A stretch of 64,000 bases of DNA from Curtobacterium flaccumfaciens UCD-AKU (GTDB taxonomy: Bacteria > Actinomycetota > Actinomycetes > Actinomycetales > Microbacteriaceae). Location of the stretch: contig NZ_KB714607.1 of the NCBI RefSeq assembly GCF_000349565.1, positions 160,430 through 224,429 on the forward strand, given 5' to 3'. Under the pieces are notes generated by a model. That model was not told the origin of the DNA, searched no databases, and saw nothing but the letters and a program-made list of their open reading frames with translations. Both the position numbers and the translations under genes were made by a program. Shown here piece by piece: positions 60,997-64,000 of this stretch (position 1 is its first letter; each line of letters begins with the position of its first letter).

Positions 60997-63535
60997 GCCA
61001 GGTCCCCGTGCTCACCGCGACGGCGATCGACACCGCGCCGATGCCGACCAGCACCGCCACCGTCGCCCACTCCGGCCCGGCGAACCGCGCGACCCGCGCC
61101 CAGGTCCGCCGTCCGGGAGCGCCGAACCCGCGTGACTCCATCGCCACCGCCAACGTCGTCGCCCGGCGCAGCGCGAGCACGAGCAGCGCGAACGCCATGG
61201 TCGCTCCGCGGCGCAGCCTCCCGGAGTCCGCCAGTCCCCGGGCACGCCGGGCCATCGCGAGCTGTCGCCAGTCGTCGACGAGCAGCGTCATCATCCGGAC
61301 GGCGGCGAGGGCCCCGAGCACGAAACGCGCGGGCAGCCGCAGCACCTGCGCGAGCCCGTCCGCCAGGTCGGTCGGGTCGACCCGCACGAAGAGCGCGATG
61401 GCTGGCACCCCCACCGCGAGGACCCGGAGCGCGGTCGCCAGCGCGAGCGTCAGCGATCCGTCGGTGACGTGCGCGAACCCGAGGTCGAACCACTCCCGAC
61501 CCGAGGGTCTGCCGTACAGCGCGATGCTCACCGCCGTCAGCGGCACCGCGACCAGCACCGGTGCGAGTCGGAAGAGCAGTGTCCGGACCGGCAGGCGCAG
61601 GAGCGGCAGGAGCGCGAGTTCGAGCGCCAGGGCGACGGCAGCCGAGACGACGTCGAGGCTCAGCACCAGGCAGACACCGAGTGCGAGCACGCCGATCAGG
61701 GAGGCGACGGGCTGGACGCCGGAGATGCCGGTCGCGCGCGCGGCCAGCGGTCGTCGCGTGGGGTCCGACGCGTCGGTCGCGGCGGTCCGGTCCGTGTCGG
61801 CGGTCCGGTGCGTCCCGGCGGTCCGGTCTGGAGGCCCGGGGCGGTTCCCGGCTGTCGGTCCCGTCTCCGGGATGGCCGCGTCCGACGGCCCCTGGTCGCG
61901 CCCGACGGATCGCGCGCCGTCCGGCCCGAGGACGACCTCGTCGGCGTCGAGTGCCCGGACGAGGTCGCGGTCGTGGGTGACCGCCACCACCGCGGTGCCG
62001 GCATCGGCGAGTGCTCCGAGGCGCCCCACGACGGCCTGCCACGTGGCACGGTCCTGCCCGGAGGTCGGTTCGTCGAGCACGACGACCGGCGGACGGGCCG
62101 CGATGGCCGAGGCGATCGCGAGTCGTCGCTGCTCGCCGCCGGACAGGGTGAACGGGTTGGCGTCGGCCAGGTGTGCGAGCCCGAACTCGTCGAGCAGCGC
62201 GGAAGCCCGTTCCGCTGCGTCGGGCGCACCGAGCACGCGGGGGCCGGCTTCGACCTCTTCGCGCACGGAACGGGCGACGAACTGGTGCTCCGGGTCCTGG
62301 AACACCGTGCCGATCCGGGCCGCGAGTTCGCGGCTCGTCCAGGTGTGGGGCGTCGTGCCGATGCCGTCGGCCAGGAGGTCCGTGGCGTGGAGCTCACCGG
62401 CTGCCGGCGGGAGCAAGCCCGCGAGGGTCAGACCGAGCGTCGATTTGCCGACGCCGTTCGGTCCGGTGACCGCGAGGACCTGCCCGGCTCGGAGCCCGAG
62501 GTCGATGCCGTTCCCGACCGGCCGCTTCCCCCGTGCCGTGCCGAGCCCCCGCGTCTCGAGCAGCACCGTGGTCCCCGCGCCGTGCTCCCCCTCGCCCGCG
62601 CCGAGCGCCCCTTCGCCGAGCGGGCGGAATGCCGCAGTCACCCCGCCGGGCGACCCGGGTATTTCGCCCGCTCGTCCCGCCGCACGCTGCCCTCGCGCAG
62701 AACCGCGCTCCGGCTCGGCACCGGGCACCCAGACCCCGGCCGCGGTGAGCGCCTCGCCGTGGGTCGCCAGCACCTGCGCCGGCGGACCGTCCGCGACGAC
62801 GCCGCCCGCCGGTTCGAGCAGCACGAGCCGGTCGACCAGGTCGAGCCAGGTGCCGATCCGGTGCTCCACCACGAGCAGCGTCGCCCCGGTGTCGTCGAGC
62901 AGTGCCCGGACGGCGTCGTGCACCTGCGCCACACCCTCGGGGTCGAGGTTGGCGCAGGGCTCGTCGAGCACGAGCGCACCGGGCCGCATCGCGAGCACGC
63001 CGGCGAGCGCCAACCGCTGCCGCTGCCCGCCGGACAACTGCGCGGTGGAGCGGTCGAGCGGCAGGTCGAGGCCGACGACGTCGAGCGCGGACCGCACCCG
63101 GTCCCAGGTCTCGTCGCGGGGGACGCCGGCGTTCTCGCAGCCGAAGGCCACGTCGTCGCCGACGCGGGACATCACGGTGTGCGCCTCGGGGTCCTGCATG
63201 ACGAGGCCGACACGCCCGCGGACCGCGCGGGGGTCGGACTCGTCGACCAGGAGTGTCCCCTGCACCGACGCCGCGGTGGCGTCGGTGGCGTCGGGTTCGT
63301 CGGGCAGCACGCCGGCGACGGCTCGCAGGAGCGTCGACTTGCCGGCCCCGGACGGTCCGACGACGGCCACGCGCTCCCCCGGCTCGACGACCAGGTCGAC
63401 TCCGCGGACGGCCCAGGCGTCCCGTTCCGCGTACCGCCAGCCCCAGCCACGGAACACGATGCGCGCCCCGCGGACGCCGACACCGGCATCGCCACCGGCA
63501 GAGGTGGGCGTCACCGACGGAGCGGGCACGGTCAC
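60989..63535 (-). CDS. Fused ECF transporter: two ATPases plus T-component (YkoD-YkoC type)
   Basis: One 848-residue protein carries ATPase 1 (Walker A GPSGAGKST, 60-68; signature LSGGQ near 168), ATPase 2 (Walker A GPNGVGKST, 358-366; LSGGEQRRL later) and, from about residue 545, a membrane T-component (MMTLLVDDWRQLAMARRARG, then VAMESRGFGAPGRRTWA). Residues about 287-307 of the linker (GRAGEIPGSPGGVTAAFRPL) are encoded by a palindromic repeat. The second linker holds PGPPDRTAGTHRT. GTG start at 63535 overlaps the S-component stop. Substrate likely thiamine or its pyrimidine, from YkoE. Confidence 0.92.
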   Translation of the reverse strand: MTVPAPSVTPTSAGGDAGVGVRGARIVFRGWGWRYAERDAWAVRGVDLVVEPGERVAVVGPSGAGKSTLLRAVAGVLPDEPDATDATAASVQGTLLVDESDPRAVRGRVGLVMQDPEAHTVMSRVGDDVAFGCENAGVPRDETWDRVRSALDVVGLDLPLDRSTAQLSGGQRQRLALAGVLAMRPGALVLDEPCANLDPEGVAQVHDAVRALLDDTGATLLVVEHRIGTWLDLVDRLVLLEPAGGVVADGPPAQVLATHGEALTAAGVWVPGAEPERGSARGQRAAGRAGEIPGSPGGVTAAFRPLGEGALGAGEGEHGAGTTVLLETRGLGTARGKRPVGNGIDLGLRAGQVLAVTGPNGVGKSTLGLTLAGLLPPAAGELHATDLLADGIGTTPHTWTSRELAARIGTVFQDPEHQFVARSVREEVEAGPRVLGAPDAAERASALLDEFGLAHLADANPFTLSGGEQRRLAIASAIAARPPVVVLDEPTSGQDRATWQAVVGRLGALADAGTAVVAVTHDRDLVRALDADEVVLGPDGARSVGRDQGPSDAAIPETGPTAGNRPGPPDRTAGTHRTADTDRTAATDASDPTRRPLAARATGISGVQPVASLIGVLALGVCLVLSLDVVSAAVALALELALLPLLRLPVRTLLFRLAPVLVAVPLTAVSIALYGRPSGREWFDLGFAHVTDGSLTLALATALRVLAVGVPAIALFVRVDPTDLADGLAQVLRLPARFVLGALAAVRMMTLLVDDWRQLAMARRARGLADSGRLRRGATMAFALLVLALRRATTLAVAMESRGFGAPGRRTWARVARFAGPEWATVAVLVGIGAVSIAVAVSTGTWRA
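61823..61839. repeat. GGAGGC-family element in the second ECF linker
   Basis: CCGGTCTGGAGGCCCGG matches the DppDF element in reverse complement. It lies in the linker between ATPase 2 and the membrane domain and is read PGPPDR on the coding strand. Confidence 0.55.
62617..62674. repeat. Element A copy inside the ECF transporter gene
   Basis: A 58-bp inverted repeat with arms CGAGCGGGCGGAAT and ATTTCGCCCGCTCG, the same family as the array at 51947-52503. It is read in frame between the two ATPase domains. Confidence 0.85.
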
Positions 63536-64000
63536 ACCAGGGCGCGGGGTTCGCGACGGCTGTGCTCGCGGCCGGCGGCGAAGGACGACAGCACCCCCGT
63601 GCGGGCGAGTGCCCGCACGATCAGCCAGGAGCCCGCTCCCGCGATCACGGCACCGGAGATGACGGCACAGATCACGTAGACGACCTTGAAGGCGACGTCG
63701 AGTCCCGGGTACCAGAGGACGGTGTCGTTGACGCCGAGCGCGAGCCCGGCAGCGGCACCGGCGAGGACGACGACCGGCAGGCGGTAGACGCGGTACAGGA
63801 ACAGCGCGAGGACGATCTCGGCGCCGAGGCCCTGGACCAGCCCGGCCTCGAGGGTGAGCCATCCCCACTGCGTGCCGAACAACGCCTCGACCGACGCGGC
63901 CACCATCTCGCCGTAGAGCGCGGCGCCGGGCTTCCGGACGACGATCGCGACGATCGGGCCGGCGAGCAGCCAGACCCCGCCGAACAGGGCCTTCGTGCCG
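63532..64000 (-). CDS. ykoE: ECF transporter S component, YkoE family (partial, 5' end beyond the window)
   Basis: Substrate-binding membrane subunit of a thiamine or hydroxymethylpyrimidine importer. The visible part covers the C-terminal membrane spans, including GTKALFGGVWLLAGPIVAIV and ALYGEMVAASVEALFGTQWG (the segment from the window edge), characteristic of YkoE. The frame is open to the end of the window, so the true start lies outside; the ATG at 63906 is internal. The stop overlaps the YkoDC-like start. A TPP riboswitch, if present, would also be outside. Confidence 0.86.
   Translation of the reverse strand, partial: GTKALFGGVWLLAGPIVAIVVRKPGAALYGEMVAASVEALFGTQWGWLTLEAGLVQGLGAEIVLALFLYRVYRLPVVVLAGAAAGLALGVNDTVLWYPGLDVAFKVVYVICAVISGAVIAGAGSWLIVRALARTGVLSSFAAGREHSRREPRALV

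Overview
The window is about 70% GC and densely packed, with many 1-4 bp start/stop overlaps, GTG and TTG starts, leaderless-looking promoters and an actinobacterial-type LexA box. The gene set (EttA, group II truncated globin, Rv2466c-like DsbA, YkoEDC, PaiB, two-domain Dpp ATPase) points to a high-GC actinobacterium. Microbacteriaceae, and a Curtobacterium-like plant or soil organism within it, is my inference; no rRNA is present to confirm it. All family assignments come from reading the sequence and from memory, not from searches.

Layout. 0-2 kb: trigger factor, tRNA-Pro, a small membrane protein, tRNA-Gly. 2.4-12.2 kb: an Endo H-like GH18 enzyme, GH38 alpha-mannosidase, GH5 beta-mannosidase-like enzyme, a CUT1 sugar ABC importer (two permeases and a lipoprotein) and a divergent LacI regulator. 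Together these form what looks like a complete route for releasing, importing and dismantling high-mannose N-glycans. 12.5-17.8 kb: AraC-type regulator, NarL-type two-component pair, EamA exporter, a 50-residue small protein, and an orphan gene behind a perfect LexA/SOS box. 17.9-26.4 kb: a seven-gene peptide-uptake operon (binding protein, M14 peptidase, DppB, DppC, serine beta-lactamase-fold hydrolase, MarR/GbsR-like regulator, fused DppDF ATPase). 26.6-45.9 kb: housekeeping and stress genes (PaiB, amidohydrolase, Nei-type glycosylase, RpiB, XRE/GNAT pair, DsbA-like, PepN, MscS, globin, SDR, two thioesterases, EttA, SSB, MsrA). 46-49.5 kb: tRNA-Arg, then CMP-nonulosonate synthetase, nonulosonate synthase and a putative glycosyltransferase. 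49.4-53.4 kb: thioredoxin-like protein, MarR plus MFS exporter, oligoribonuclease, tRNA-His. 53.5-60.2 kb: OafA-SGNH acyltransferase, zincin peptidase, and an organosulfur-type pair (DszC-like and SnaA/NtaA-like) with a divergent MHS transporter. 60.3-64 kb: a P-loop kinase and the YkoEDC-type ECF importer, with the S component cut by the window edge.

The most unusual feature at the DNA level is a set of short palindromic repeats of several families. They fill intergenic spaces (36.5-36.75 kb, 51.9-52.5 kb, 2.27 and 12.4 kb). Some copies also sit in frame inside linkers, tails or loops of at least six proteins, where one family is read as a recurring LEARL/REARL peptide. Several tandem repeats (71 bp at the neuB 3' end, 21 bp before marR, 9/18 bp in the kinase) add likely length-variable sites.
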